A stretch of 64,000 nt of DNA from contig CM034607.1 in assembly GCA_020091685.1 (NCBI GenBank), positions 2,471,439-2,535,438 on the forward strand. The letters run 5' to 3'. A model generated the notes under the pieces. It ran no database searches. It saw nothing but the letters and a program-made list of their open reading frames with translations, and was not told the origin of the DNA. Origin of the DNA: Lutjanus erythropterus. Taxonomy: Eukaryota > Chordata > Actinopteri > Lutjaniformes > Lutjanidae. Within the stretch, counting starts at the first letter, position 1; each line of letters opens with the position of its first letter. A program made the position numbers and the translations under genes. Below, in pieces: positions 12,901-25,953 of the stretch.

Positions 12901-13604
12901 CATTTAAAAAAGATGAAGTGCCTTTGTCTGCAGTACAGTAGGGGTGCAAGCTACATTCTTTCCAAAATGATTTCAAATTTCTACTTTAGAAATATTTCAT
13001 GTGACTGTTCACTCATCATCAAGATTTGGCTAGTCTCAGGCACAACAACTAATTAGAAAGGATCATGTATTGAGCAAAAAAACAATCGAATCTAATGAAG
13101 GCAAAGGGTAGTTTCATTGTCATGACTGAAGCACAAAAACTACTTAGCTGAGTACACAGAACAATCATAAGTCACAGCCACTTGAGGTCCTTCTGAGTTT
13201 AATGGCAAATGTTCCTGCAAATGTCTCACAATAAAACTCTTATTAAAAAATGAATGGATTCTGTCCACTGAAACAATATGGGGCTTTTAATTTGAAACAG
13301 ATACAAGAAGTGTTGAGTTTATGCTAACAGCTTACTGCATTGACAAATATTTAAGAGAGTAAACAGGAGCAGATCAGAAAACAATGAGGCTTCATACTAA
13401 AATGTGACCAAGTATACTTATCAGATACTGTGAATTAGAAATAAAGGCCTGTGTCTAATTTAAGGCCTGGTGCCCTGTCAAGCTGACATAAATAAAGGCC
13501 CTGGCCATTATTTGAGAAAATCCTTTTCAAACATTTCTCACACATGCTGCTATAGGGAAAAATGTGACTCTCCTACATGAGGAAAAAGATTTCTGAACAC
13601 TCAT

Positions 13605-14014
13605 TAGGGCTGCACGATTAATCATAAAAAAACATGATCTAAATTCATACATCTGTTTTTTCTAAATGACGAGGATTCACTTGATCCCAGTCCCCTATGC
13701 ATTCACATCATGCTGCATTCTCCTATCAACTGATTTGCTTTGGAACAAGTCGAGAATTGCGGTATTTTACAAGAGACTTTTAAGTTTAAAGCACTTTGAT
13801 ATGTGTTCAATTTAAGTCACGCACTTTGATATGTCATATTTTTGTGTTATCTGTTTAACACCCAGTAGACAGGCGTCTCAGACTTGTTTTTCTTAGACAT
13901 CTAAGAGTGTAATAAATGTTTTTGTTGAAAAAGTAAAAGAGTGAGAGAATCATGATCTCAGTTTTTAGTGAGGAAAGTCGTGATTCACATTTTAGCAAGA
14001 ATGATGCAGCTCTA
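13605..14014. mobile_element. MITE with TAGGGCTGCACGATT ends
   Basis: The left end TAGGGCTGCACGATT and the reverse-complemented right end TAGAGCTGCATCATT form an imperfect inverted repeat, 410 bp apart. No ORF is present. A target-site duplication could not be fixed with confidence. Confidence 0.7.
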
Positions 14015-14997
14015 GCACACATATGCAGTCTAGTCTTTCAAATATTTGCTCGCCTTAACATTTTCAGCCATCCGTTTGCTCTACTTAAACCGCCTCATCT
14101 GATTTAGTGTGTCAGAGTGGAGTATGTTGAAGTATTAATGTCCACTTAGGTGGTATTATGTATTAAACACATGAAAATTATTTATTAGAGGTCAAGTCTG
14201 TGTCATTTATGCATTGCGGTGATTGAAAAAGTATGCAAACACATTTTAGATTAGATTGGCACAATATAGTCAAAAGCTGCTTCAGGTTTTCTACAATTTA
14301 ACATGTGTGTGTGTCCATTTTCAGTTCCTGCAACATAGATAAACAGTGCTGAGCAGCTGCTTTTCTAATGAGCATTCATGGTAGTTTTGCTTTGCTCAGA
14401 CACATTGATTTAGGAATGAACATGTTAGTGCTCAGTGTAGCTGTCAGAGTCACCAGTGTGTACACGTTCATGTTCATTTCACGCTTTTTCAAACCTTCCA
14501 TTTATTTATGAAGATGTCAACTTTTGATGTCAAACCTTGTTTCCTGGCGAACAATAAGCAGGAGTCTGATGATTTTTATTTTTCCCTTTGATTTTGATTT
14601 TGTTCTGTTTTGTGGAAGAAATACAACTAGAATGTGATGGTAAATCTTAGCTGCAGTATGCGATACATACAGTATGCTTTTTTATTACCATGAAGCAGCC
14701 TGATAACAGGTCAGGATGAGGCCTGTTTACTCATATGGAATAGTGTCTAATTCCTCACATATGCCTCAGCAAACTATCCATTAATACTTGTGTCATGGAG
14801 TAAGCAGTCAAGGCACACAGCTTTTCCCAAAAACTACAAAGCAAATAACAGAAGGCAACTGAAATAAAAGTGTTTGTAGGTCCCTTTACGTACCTCTTAT
14901 GAAAACTAAGGCACAAAACAAGACATTAAGTCAACTAACAGACATAACACAATGTATGTACGTATGTACTGGCTGATCAGTGTGTGTGGTTCTGTGG

Positions 14998-15283
14998 TTC
15001 CCAAACTTTTTCTGGCATACCCCCTGTTCAGAAGCCCTCCTGCAACCCCATAATTTTTTATCAGTTATATAGTGATGTAATAGGGGATGGAACTGAAAAA
15101 AAAAGATTCAAACATTGAATTTTAGTGAAATAAAAGTTAGTATGATTGAATCACCAGACTAATGTTTGTTTATCTCCACAACATAGATTGTATTTGATCA
15201 ATTTTGTGTCATTCTTACATCTCCCCTGGTCTTCTTGACTCTGCACATCCCCCAGACCCAATTTGGGCACCACTGACTTAGGC
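14998..15283 (+). mobile_element. Non-autonomous hAT-like repeat, copy 2 of 3
   Basis: It begins GTGGTTCCCAAACTTTTTCTGG and ends near TTTGGGCACCACTGACTTA, giving hAT-like inverted ends. The internal block GTGAAATAAAAGTTAGTATG matches the reverse complement of copies at 7330 and 22620. Confidence 0.7.
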
Positions 15284-16411
15284 AATAAGTAAAACTCAAC
15301 ACAAAAAACCCTGATCCCCCCTTGATATCAGAGCTCTTGGTATGGTCTATGCTTGGGCCTCTGCATAAAACCAGGCTCCGCCCTCAGCCCCATGTTTTGT
15401 CAGACCAGGAAGGCTGAACTCAGCAGACAGGTAACTCAACTAGAAAACAGTGTGTTATCAAAGGTGCTAATAAAGAAACTGATGTGTTTTATGTGAGTGT
15501 GTGAAACCTTTCATTGTGTAACTGTGGGCACAGCCATCACAACTTGCACAAGGCTCATGATTCAGGCAGGATTTGAAAATCTTGAAAATATTACAGCAAC
15601 TTATATCCATTTTGTAACAGGAATTCAAAACAAAACCCCTAACATTGTTCCAATGGACAAAACGCCTCTAAGCTTTTGGTCACAAACTTCTGGTATTTGC
15701 TTTTAAATCTCAGCAGTGATCCATGTTTCTGTTTGTTTTGTGATTGTTTTCACCTCATAGATATTTTCATGGCACGATGACTCTTCTTGTATTCAGTAGC
15801 TTTCCAGAGGCAATCCATGCAACTACTGTCAGAACTCCTCCACTATGACCAACTTAACAGATACAGACAGTAAAAGTTCTCCCTACTGCATAGCCCACGA
15901 GCAGGCTCCAGTAGAGACCACTGCAAGATGGTTTAGCCAACAGCAATAAGTTAACAATATGAGATTATTTGAATAAGGTTTGTATAAAGTTCCATCCATG
16001 CTTACACAGACAAACTATTACATTTTTACAGCTTTATGATTGTTACTGGCCTTTGAGTCTGCAAATGCTAGCAAAGTAGAAAAAAAATGCTGAAACTTTT
16101 GGATAATGTGTCCAACTCCACTGTCTTTCTAATTTGCTTTTGAAATCTTTTATTTATATCATGTTTTCACCTCTGCAATTTTGGTTCTGTATCACTTGGA
16201 TTGACCTAACCGACTCTAAAAAGTTAACTTTCCAGAATATAAAATAAAAAAAAAAGCTAATAAATTTTCAAAAACTTTGATATCCCAAAAAATTGTTGCT
16301 GTTCTTGATCTTGGTCATATTTAATGATGATGTATTAATGAGAGTAGGAATCGCGTTTTATAAAACTTATGGCACATTTTTAATACCCTAAATCTGCTTT
16401 TGTCCATCCAG

Positions 16412-16606
16412 GTGAATATGTGGAGAGGCAGCTGTGCCGCGATGCCATCCTTCCCATGCCGGCCATCTGTGAGGTACCTTGCCCAAAGGACTGTGCCCTG
16501 AGCCCCTGGACCCCCTGGTCTCTGTGCTCCAACACCTGCTCTGGAAAAAACACAGAGGGCAAGCAGACCAGAGCTCGCTCCATCCTCGCCTATAACGCAG
16601 GAGAAG
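16412..16606 (+). CDS. thsd7a: thsd7a coding exon 1 of window (TSP1 repeat)
   Basis: This 195-nt exon is phase 1 at both ends, with acceptor tccatccag and donor gtaagactg. It encodes 65 residues: the end of one TSP1 repeat (cysteines in RQLCRDA and AICEVPC) and the start of the next, with the CPKDC linker and the motif SPWTPWSLCSNTCSG. The WxxW pair is a C-mannosylation type site. The frame is read from the preceding exon. The GTG at 16420 inside it is an ordinary Val codon, not a start. The last residues, AYNAGEG, continue directly into the exon at 25954. The preceding exon is not in the window, so at least 16.4 kb of intron lies upstream. Confidence 0.93.
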
Positions 16607-17509
16607 GTAAGACTGATACACTGACTTATTCCTAATTGACTGAAAGGTCCATATGAGACCCATCAGTCTGTCAGCATCCTCAACTTGATTAGTGGCCCTG
16701 CACTTCAAATCGTGACTCTGTAGGTATTTCTCTGCAGTGTGAGCTTTGCATGTTCAGAACTCTGCAGTCAAGTCAACAATAGCAAATATGCAACGTCCGG
16801 GTAGACTTTCATAATAAAGGCACAAAAGTTACATTGGTAGGACATGGAACCAAAAGTGCTTGGATAGGCCTTTGGAAAAGATCACTGTTTAGGTTGAAAT
16901 AAGTACTTTACTTATGTAAGTTACACTGTCTTACACAAGTCAACATTCATTTTCAGTGATAATCAAGCTTTATTACTTTATTTGTGGTTACACAGTGAGT
17001 ATATCAAGCAAGCAGCACAACATATGAAAGCAGACCAATCTGTTTAGTTTCCCCAAGTATTGAAGTTTTGCAGCCTTGCTAACTTATGCCTTCCAATACA
17101 TGGAGCACAAGTTCCTGCACTTTGTGGTCGGAAGTAAGTTTTCCTCCAGTACTCTGGAGAAGAGCACCAAACACAGGTGGCTACAGCTCGGGGGAAACAA
17201 GCTACCTCTCACCCTCGTATATCGAAAAAACAGGAAAACCTAGCTAATGTCAGTCTGCTTGTCATAGAAACAATCCCACATGCAGCCTTTTTTTTTGTCT
17301 CTCTCACCACTCATTTCAGCTGCATTTGAGCAGTGAGAGAAGTGCAAAAGGGAAAACGATACATGGACACAAGACCTGATGAGGTTAAGCTTCACACATT
17401 GAAGGGTAAAGGCATGCAATTTTGCAGAAGTGTGTCTAAAAGATTTGTAAAATGTACTGTATTTGCCTGTAGCAAAAATACAGTCTAAAAATACTCTGTC
17501 ATGTAAGAC

Positions 17510-17600
17510 TTTTGCATTCAAAATCTTACTTGAGTAAAGGTACCAAAAAGGTAAAAGTACTCATTATGCAGGCCCATTTCAGAATAATACGTATCATATT
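17510..17600 (+). repeat. hAT-type fragment (TACTTGAGTAAA words)
   Basis: It contains TTACTTGAGTAAAGGTACC and GTAAAAGTACTCATTATGCAG, typical of the terminal part of a common fish hAT family. It is only a fragment. Confidence 0.5.
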
Positions 17601-17689
17601 CTTGAAATATAATTATTGATGCATTAGTGCGTCAATCAATTTAATTTTGCATCAGGTAAAGGTCTTTGTAAATGACTAACCAGAATTCC

Positions 17690-17950
17690 CTCTGCACAGG
17701 GAGTATCAGGGATCAGGTGCTGGTTGGTTGCATGACCATCTCAGGTAAAAATATCAACATAAACCACTGCACACTGAACTGAGTTACTGTGATTTTATTT
17801 GAAGCGAACAACACATTTCGCCTGTGGCTTCTTCAGGTTCGCTCAGCAGAATTCTGTTGCAGGAAGCCACAGGCGAAACACGTTCACTTCAAATAAAATC
17901 ACAGCAACTAGGTTGAGTGTGCAGTGGTTCATGTTGATGTCTTTATGGTA
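17690..17950. mobile_element. Penelope-like terminal repeats as a ~70-bp-arm inverted repeat
   Basis: The left arm (about 17761-17837) and right arm (about 17858-17932) are imperfect reverse complements, sharing CCACTGCACACT, GTGATTTTATTTGAAG and CGCCTGTGGCTTC. They are separated by only about 20 bp, so a long hairpin is possible. The left shoulder (GGGATCAGGTGCTG) ties it to the element at 4580-5440. Confidence 0.8.
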
Positions 17951-19899
17951 ACTTTATACTGGCTGGCTTAACCTATACTTATAAGGAATGGCTACAAATT
18001 TAGATTAATAATACAAAATATGAATAAACAAGTAACTAGTTAGCCTGACTGTACTGTACAATAGCTAGTTACATTCCAACACTGTCACTCTATTGGTTTA
18101 TGTGATTTTGCGAGGGAAGCACCATCACATGGTGACACCTGCAGTAGGCGGAAAGAGGCTAGAAACTGACTGGGAACTGGCTGGAAGCCAGAAGGCTTTT
18201 GGTTGAAGGGGAATTTGCGATCTGATCGATCAAATGAAGACTATTTATAATTGTTAAAAACAGATTTTTTTATTTACCCAGCTGTGGCCACCTGACTTTG
18301 ACCACACATTAAAACATAATTCTAGACACACCTCCAGAAATGATGCTACAGGGGTGACTACAGAGTCATGATTTGAAGCATAGGGCCACTGACCAAGCTG
18401 CTGTATTTGAAACCCCTAACCCTGACCCAGCTATTCACAAGATCAATATCTACCTTCACAAACCTCTGTTGTTCTCATGCCTCTCTGCTTTATTTACCAC
18501 AAGTGAATTGTCAAAGTCAAATGAATTATTCTGTGTTCCTCTACAGCGACTGCAAAAGTTGTGGCGTGGGTTACTGTGATGCAGGGTAAGACGAGACTAG
18601 AAGGATAATTAGCCCTAAAGCACAGTGTTTAAACTCACATTGTCAAATTTAATTTTACAATATGTTCACGCCTTTTAAAACTTGACAAGGATTTTGCTTT
18701 TACTTCTGTTCAAGGTCCTTCCCTGCTGTCGTCGGTCCATCCAATCTTCGGTACATTCATATTTGATGTTCGTAGACGACAGCCAGTGATTTTTTGCTGA
18801 TGTAGTATGTAGTGTCCATATGTTTAACTAGAGGGAAATAGAAATGTGGCTACCTTGATTTAATCTCTTTCCACCGATCTGCTGGCTCTGCAGAATCCCT
18901 GTGCTTTTAGAATAGAAAAAACGCAGTAGTAGTAGTGTTGAGTATTCCTTAGCATTAAGTGCTTCAAACCCCAAGGTGAGTAGTGGGTATTTAAATGGTG
19001 CTGGAATGATAGTGATGTGAGTGCCTGTGGGTTAAAGCCCAACCCTCCAAGCTGCCAATCACACTGTGAGAACTGAGCCATTCTCACCAAACCTCGTTAT
19101 GAGAAAAAAGCGGAGGCTGCACAGATGGTTAGCGTCTGGCTTGGCAGCACATCAGAATTTTATCTTTTACGTCCCTGCTATCATTTTAACAGCTCTTACC
19201 GTCTGACTTGCGGACCACATTGCGTGACATGCTGTCTCTGGCATATTCACAACAAATGCAGCATCCATGCTGGAGTACGGTGGCGCCTCATCCATTATGG
19301 ATTTCCTTGTGAATGGATACTCCTGCTCCATCGTGCATGCTGGGCTTCAGGAGGGAGTCCATGTGAGAACGCGGTGCAGACTGCAGGCTGCATGCTGCGA
19401 CTTGTTTATTAGCTTTCCTAGCATTTAGGAGGCAGACACTGCTGCAGGAGTAGATGGATGACAATTGACACATCATGAGGCCAGTCAGGTTGATGTGGTG
19501 TGTGCTGAATGAGGAGTCATGTCACATAGATCTCACCTGGCCATAGTAGGATTACATTGCAAGAACCCCCTTTACAAAGATTTAAATCTGTCTGTTAGAG
19601 TTTTTCTTAATGAAGACCAGGAAGGTTCATGTCTTTAGTTTTCACACCACTGCTGTGACAGAAATATCTTTCTAATAACACTTTTTTAAAAATGTGGGTC
19701 AGATCTGCCAGACCATGGACTGGAGGTAGTCTGGCTTGCGTTTGTTTGTGTGTAAATGCAATCTGTACCATAATCTGGATAATTTATCTGGATACAGATC
19801 ATATTTTAATGCCAGGTGGAAATGGGATGTTGGTGTTCACCATCATTCTTATCAGTTACAGCATCATTTTACAAATCAAGTTTTTCTTATCATCTAACC

Positions 19900-20745
19900 T
19901 TTGTCAGTCTTACACCTTGCGCAAAATGGCGCGCAGCACAACACAACTGTCACTGCTAGTTTCCGACCAACGCAGTTGCCTTTTTTTACACTAAGCACCC
20001 TGCGAGGTGAGGTGTGGTTAGGTGCATTGTTGGTGCATTGCTATCTTGAGGAAGCAGGAAGCAACTGCACCACTCACCTCAAACACCTGATTTAAAGTCA
20101 GTGGCGCAGTATTGTCCTACTGTCCAAAGTCCGCATTAACAATGTGCTTACACTTGTATGTCACACACATACATACATTCCTCATATGTAGTCAGTGGAG
20201 TTGTTGATAGGACAGAGGACTTGGAGATGGTGGAAGCAGAGGGTCCACCAGCAAAGGCCCACATACCTGTCTCTCAGTGAAGACGAATGTAGACAAATGC
20301 CACTGTAAACTTAACTTATCCCACCAGGCTGTAACAGACACCTGTGGCCTCCTGTCGGATGATTTGGAGATTAATGCCAGCTGTCCATATGCACATCCTG
20401 CTCCTGTCACTGCTGCACTGAATTTATTTGCAAATGCATCATTCCAGCATCCCCTAAGTTTCTTTATGGGCTGATCCATAACCTTGGCAAGAAAATGTTC
20501 GCTTCTCCTATTTGCAGAATGCAGTGTGCCAGGTGCGGGCACACCTGGCTTTTGAAGGGAATGGGAGGTGACACTCCAATTGGTTTAATTAAAGTTACAC
20601 CCAAAACACACCTATGATTACTCACTTGATACTTTACAACCAGATTATGCAGTGTTTAAATTGCAAATTGGAGCTGGACACACTTTAAATGCACTTGCGC
20701 TACACACCAGGCTATGTGCTATTGAATCATTTAAATAGGGCCCCA
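19900..20745 (+). mobile_element. PIF/Harbinger-like non-autonomous element (tentative)
   Basis: The 3' part contains GAATGGGAGGTGACACTC, ATTGGTTTAATTAAAGTTAC and CACCCAAAACACACC, a run I associate with Harbinger-derived repeats in fish. Upstream, short words such as GCGCAAAATGGCGCGCA and GGTGCATTG fit the same element. The termini are not defined and no transposase is present. Confidence 0.45.
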
Positions 20746-22619
20746 AGTTTTAATAGAAGAATAGTGACAAAACCTAAATATTAAATAATAAATTTGAGGA
20801 AGTTGCATAAAAATATGTCACCAATTGCAGTTGTTTTCACATGAATGTAGAGTCATTAAAAATTATACTTTTCTGTACTGTATATGTACCATTAGGCTAT
20901 ATGGTGCTGACTAACAAACGATTAGCTGCATAATTACACTGACACATTCACACAAAACATTAACATACTGTACGTATGAGGACAGCGTGTGTTGGTGTTG
21001 GTACAAGCTAATTATTCAGATCAAGACAAACATTGGGAATGACAGGGATTATCACCTGACAAGGTGGTGTTGAGTAAATAACTTCATTAAGTCACACAGT
21101 AAATAATGTGTGGAGACTGTAATGACACAGAGTGTACAGATAAAGAAAAGAAAGTATATAGCCAATTTGCAGTCATTTGAGCTGTGCATTTTTCAAAAAC
21201 ATGTTGACTTTAATTGGTAGCACTTAAATATTTATCAATTAACTATTTAATTAGCGAGTGCAGCAATAATGGTGTGTCCTTCTATGTGCTAATGAGCTCC
21301 AGGCCTGATAAATGACTGCCCTGATAGAATCCAATAATATCTTTTATAAATGACCCTGTGAAGGACATTCCCCCTGCGCTGTTACACAGAGGTCAGCCAT
21401 ATTGTTTGTCTGAGGCTCTGTCTCATGTCCAATTCAGACGCTCTGTCTCTACTGAAAGATGTCGTTCAGCGCCTTCTGAGGCGCTAATGGTTGACCTTAT
21501 CCTCAGGAGCTCTCCCTTCCCGAGGTGATGGCTGCCGCTAATGACAAGGTTTCGCGGTGAAGGGGGTCACATGGTGTGCACACCCCACCTGGGTCCACAT
21601 CCAAGCTTATAGCTCTGTACAGACACTCTGCCCCCTGGGTCACCTCATCTCCGTCGATCCCTGTGAGTGGTCATCCCCCAGAGACGCTTTTCATATAGAC
21701 TGTTTCAAGTGATGAGAAAATCAAAGCTAAGAGCTAATATATAGCACTGCACAAACACTCATACAGCAAAGCACAGCCATACTGCAAGCCAACCGGCATT
21801 CTGTTTTTTTCATTATTGTGGGGCTTTGACAGAGAAAATGTTCCCATCATTTAAGATAAACATTCATCCTGTTTGCCAAAAGGTACTATACATTGATGCA
21901 GTATTTGGTTTATATAACAGACCCTGATAAATGTGCGGTTACCTCCCTCTATGGTACAGTGTTGCCTCTGGGTAACAGACCCATTTTTGGCCCACAATAT
22001 ATCCCCAGTTGTGGTGAAATACTTTTAAAAAGTGGTAGAGCCCTCGGGAAACTAATAGCAGAGTTTCAATTTGTCACATGACTCTCTGGAGGTCATACTG
22101 GATCCATTTATTGCATCCTTCCTCGCACGATTATCTCTCACCAAAAAAAAAAAAAGGTCCAAAATGTCTTTTTCTGTCAGTTTGCTATCTGGAAATCTGG
22201 TTGCAACACACTGTGTGTCAGGAAAGACACACCAGGAAACTGAACACAAGCATTTAAATATAAACACAAATGATGATTGAAACGTCTTGTGAGGAGGTTT
22301 ATGATAGTTTGTTGATATAAAGTTTATTGAAATATATATATTTTTTTTCTTTTATTCCTATAGGCTGTTCCACAATGATACAATGTTGTCTGGATGTAAA
22401 AAAAATACAAACCTATGAAGAAGGCTAATGTTTTTAATGTTTAATATTTTTGTAGTTTAGTTTCAGATGGCATACATTTTAAACTGGTGAGGCAGTTGAA
22501 TATTTTCCACTATTAATGAAATACATTCTATTCAAATTTTAAATTATAACTCTTTCATTCCTCATCAACATAATAATCAACATTATGGTACGGTGTTCTT
22601 TAAACTGCCACTACAAGGA

Positions 22620-22862
22620 GGGTGTGGATGACCAGGGGAGGAATATACAGAGTGAATGGATCTGATTTATGAAGGGGAAATGAACAAACAACAGTTTGCT
22701 GATGCTATCATACTGACTTTTATTTCAGTAGAATTTAGGTTGAGTACTGCTGCTTCCCATATTATGATTAATAAAAATGGTAATAATTTTGAGGGTTGAG
22801 GGTGCAAACTTTTTTCGGTCTCTGAAGGGAGGGGCATGAAAAGGTTTGGGAATCACTGCTTA
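22620..22862 (-). mobile_element. Non-autonomous hAT-like repeat, copy 3 of 3
   Basis: Same family as 7330-7567, in the same orientation. Shared blocks are GATTTATGAAGG, TGCTGATGCTATCATACTG and the end GTTTGGGAATCACTGCTTA. Confidence 0.68.
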
Positions 22863-23254
22863 ATGGTAACACACCCTAAAGTTTACCTTATTTATTTATT
22901 TGGAATTCTTCAAATTATGTTTACTTTGTCTATTTGATGACTTTTTTTTTCTTTTTACATCTGGCATCATAATGCATAACATAAAGAGCTAAAGCTTATT
23001 TATGCTCATTTTACAAAGGAAAATGAAAACAGCATGGATGTTAAGCAATACATCCACTAGATGGCGCTACTCAGAGTCAAAAGTTACCCCCAAAAGAGGT
23101 TTCTGACAGCAACAAACATGGCGACGCGGGCAGAGGTTGTAATAATGAACCTTTTGAAAAAGAGGAGACAGCAGTAGTCTGTGCAGCCATTGCAAACATT
23201 ATGATGCGGGCTTTATTGTCATGTCCTGTCGTCATGTCTCATCTGTACTATTGA

Positions 23255-23555
23255 CTACACTGACTCTGTGACATCCAGTGGTATTGCTCGGTTTTGTCTG
23301 TACCCATGAGCTTTCAGACAAAATGAACTCAGTACAGACAGAAGGCTCTGTCTGTATTCGTAAGCATATCTAATGTTTAAGGTTTTTTGCTCTAAAATGC
23401 AACCATTTTTAAAAAAGGAATGCACAAATTTCTTTTTCATTTGTAGTCTCCATCTTTGGTCGATTACACTGCAGGCGTCCCTTTTAAATCGAGCATCATT
23501 CTTAGTATGTGGTATTATTATTTCTTGGATTTTCTGAAAGTGGTTCTCTTATCTT
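23255..23555 (+). repeat. Unnamed interspersed repeat, copy 1 of 3
   Basis: It shares ACAGAAGGCTCTGTCTG and AGGAATGCACAAATTTCTT with copy 2 (24500-24800). It shares GCATCATTCTTAGTATGTGG and TTGGATTTTCTGAAAGTGG with copy 3 (29400-29745). All copies are on the + strand. No inverted ends and no ORF with a recognised domain were seen. Confidence 0.75.
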
Positions 23556-24499
23556 TATCGAGCCAAGTTAGCTGTTTCTTTCACTAACTGCCCAGGCATT
23601 CTTCTGCCCAGTGAAGTCCCACCAGGCAGCAGGTGTTGTATATTTATACGAGTATCCCACTGCTCAGTTTGCTTTTTGTAAAGTGGACATCCAAATTGTG
23701 CTCTTTGTCTTTGTACTCCATGAAGACAGTGCACAGCACAGTTTAACTACCTCACTGTCTTTCATATTGAAAGATGCATCAATACAATGCCTACATATAT
23801 TTACAAAAAAAACAATAATTACATTTATTGTTAATTTAGTACAATTTAATGCATTGATTGCATCTCAACTTGCTTTACACAGAAAAGATTTAAAACCGAT
23901 AACAATGAATTATTAAATGCAACATAAAGAATAAAACAACAAAGCTTTAAGATAAGAGAATACTTGGTATGAATAATAATAGTGTAGTCTAATTAGAATT
24001 TAAAATGTGAAAGCAGGATTAATCTAATCAGTTATACGTTAGAATATTAATGAAGAGACACTATTTATATGCAAGGTTAAACAAATCTATCTTTTACATT
24101 TGTTTGAAACAGGCAAAGTTTGGTGGCAGACAGAACCTGCTTTCTCACCTTTCCTATGATGGGGGGTAGATGTAAACTAGAAGACCGGCATAGGACAGTC
24201 TCAGAGTATGTGATGGGGCATCAGATGTATCTGCAATATGAAGTGGAGCTTGTTCAGAGCACAATATACAAGTAGACAAACATTTTTGAAGGCACTGGAG
24301 GCCAGTGTATCCTGGCTAGAACTCCAGTTCCAACTGGTGTGTTGGCATGTACCAGCATGCATTGCACTTCATGGTGAAGTCACCCCGCAGAGTGAGATTT
24401 TTCCCTCGACTGTCAATTAGTTTTTTGCCGCCTGCCAGCCAAACAGACGATTACTCATTTAAGTCAATTTTATGACCACTTGCCTCTGCTTCATAGCAA

Positions 24500-24800
24500 T
24501 GCGAGCATCGTTGTCCTCAGTGATGAAATTCTTCGTCATGTACTGTAGGTTTGCCTCACTTGAACTGCTGGCTACACTGCCCCTATGATACCGGTGGTTC
24601 TGCTCTGTTGAATCTGTATGGACAGAAGGCTCTGTCTGGGTCCATATGTGTATGAAATACAGTAATTTAGTTTTTACAATAGGAATGTACAAATTTCTTG
24701 ATTCCATCTATAAGACTCAGTGCAAACACAATAAAACAGGCAATGTTGTTAACGTAACAGGCCTCTCCCATATGCAGAAAACACAGGCTCTGCCTCAGCC
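24500..24800 (+). repeat. Unnamed interspersed repeat, copy 2 of 3
   Basis: It lacks the GCATCAT...TTTTCTGAA block of copies 1 and 3 but carries CACTGCCCC..ATGATACC, TGGACAGAAGGCTCTGTCTG and a 3' block (AAAACAGGCAATGTTGTTAA, CAGGCCTCTCC) shared with copy 3. The three copies together outline one consensus. Confidence 0.75.
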
Positions 24801-24867
24801 TCACACTGTAATTTTACAGTTTAATATGCATTAAAATATCTTTTGTATTTATGCAAACAAATGTCAG

Positions 24868-25012
24868 ATGCCCCAAATCATCATCATCTTCTTTGACGGT
24901 CGCTCCAGTTGGGGATTGCCACAGTTGATCATCTGCTCCCTGGCAGACCAGGACCCACTCGACCTGTCGGATGGCCTTCCTGACGCAACACTCCACATTT
25001 ATCTTGCAGTCT
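24868..25012 (-). mobile_element. RTE-type LINE 3' end fragment
   Basis: On the minus strand it contains GTTGCGTCAGGAAGGCCATC and ends with GGAGCGACCGTCAAAGAAGA and a GATGATGATGAT tail. This matches the usual 3' end of fish RTE-like (Expander-type) LINEs as I recall it, including the short trinucleotide tail. Confidence 0.65.
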
Positions 25013-25953
25013 ACACATGAGCTGCTCTTCCACCTGAGTCACACCTCGTCACGTTTTAAAAATAAAACATGATGTAGTAGACTAATTTTCACCTGCTTTG
25101 CCTTTCTTAAATCATACCTGCTTACTGCCCAGAGGCAAACTCAGTAAAATAGGGAATGATTTACATCAATAAAAATGATAAAATAGTGGAATGAAATTTC
25201 AGCTTTTGTGGCCCAAGTTTTTCTCTTTTTAGAAATCCCTGCTGTCAAGACAGCCTTACATATATGTACACAACAGTCATTCCATGAAATTCTGAGATCA
25301 AAGCTTCACATAGAAACATTCTTTGAGGCTACAGCCTATGTTCTGGCTTTCATTGCTTGTATATTTGCACAGGTCTACCTTCCCCTCTGTAGGTCTACTG
25401 GGGAATAAAATCAATTCAGTGATCAAAAAAGCTCTCTCTTAAACTGCAGTGTGCTGGCAGCTCCAGATAGCTCTGGTTAAATTCTGGCAAGCTGATTGTC
25501 TGGTCCCCTTTATAGTGATTTCCTTAGTAGTTGTTTCTGTCTCATGAGATATCAAAGGATCTATACTCTGATGGTGCCAAAACACAGTGGACAATGTTTT
25601 TTACTATAGCTCTGACAGGCCAGATACAGGACTGTGGTCAAGATTGAATACATCAAGTCTGGGACTAATCCAAGCCAGAGCAAGATTTCAAGATTGATTA
25701 TGATTTAAGTCGAGTTTGTGTCAAGATTGGGTTTTAATGAGGCAAGGATAAAGAGAGACCTGTGAGTCAAAGACAAAGAAATAAAAATGAGAACAGATTC
25801 AAGTGCTGAAGACTTCAAACAGACTTTTTGGCTCCCTTGGATCTGTGTTGTGATGATTCTACCTCCAAACCGCTTTTCTGTATCAGTGGTTTTTGTTTTT
25901 GTCCGTAGTGCAGCTAAGACACCAACGCTGGTTTGTGTTCTATCATTTCTCAG

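Larger units (their letters stand above)
1..16411 (+). other. Upstream intron of thsd7a (16.4 kb visible)
   Basis: No TSP1-like coding sequence was found in any frame. Recognisable content is limited to the repeats listed separately (1090, 1690, 3116, 3886, 4580, 5472, 6116, 7330, 8370, 9277, 10153, 12290, 13605, 14998). Other stretches (about 1-1089, 1800-3110, 5930-7320, 8940-10150, 10560-12280, 12905-13600, 14020-14990, 15290-16410) show nothing I recognise. The short ORFs there have no family motif and no splice context. The 9340-9560 stretch is less AT-rich and looks non-repetitive, but I cannot assign a role. Confidence 0.8.
16607..25953 (+). other. Intron between exons 1 and 2 of the window (9.3 kb)
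   Basis: It holds the repeats listed at 17510, 17690, 19900, 22620, 23255, 24500 and 24868. Stretches 17950-19890, 20750-22610 and 25015-25950 show nothing I recognise. The 21340-21660 stretch is GC-richer and non-repetitive by eye. Confidence 0.75.

Noticed and set aside
15497-15706. 69-codon ORF upstream of the first exon, considered as a preceding thsd7a exon
   Set aside because: No CxxxC or WxxW pattern and no donor in the required phase 1.
18548-18586. 39-nt symmetrical phase-1 segment between ctctacag and gtaagacg, as an extra exon between 16606 and 25954
   Set aside because: The exons at 16412 and 25954 already join without a gap in the expected TSP1 sequence. The translation (TAKVVAWVTV in the required frame) has no TSP1 character. 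Splice-like flanks by chance.
19125-19412. Cys-rich 95-codon ORF (LTCGPHCVTCCLWHIHNKC)
   Set aside because: Cysteines are not in a TSP1, EGF or zinc-finger arrangement, and there is no splice context. Kept as non-coding.
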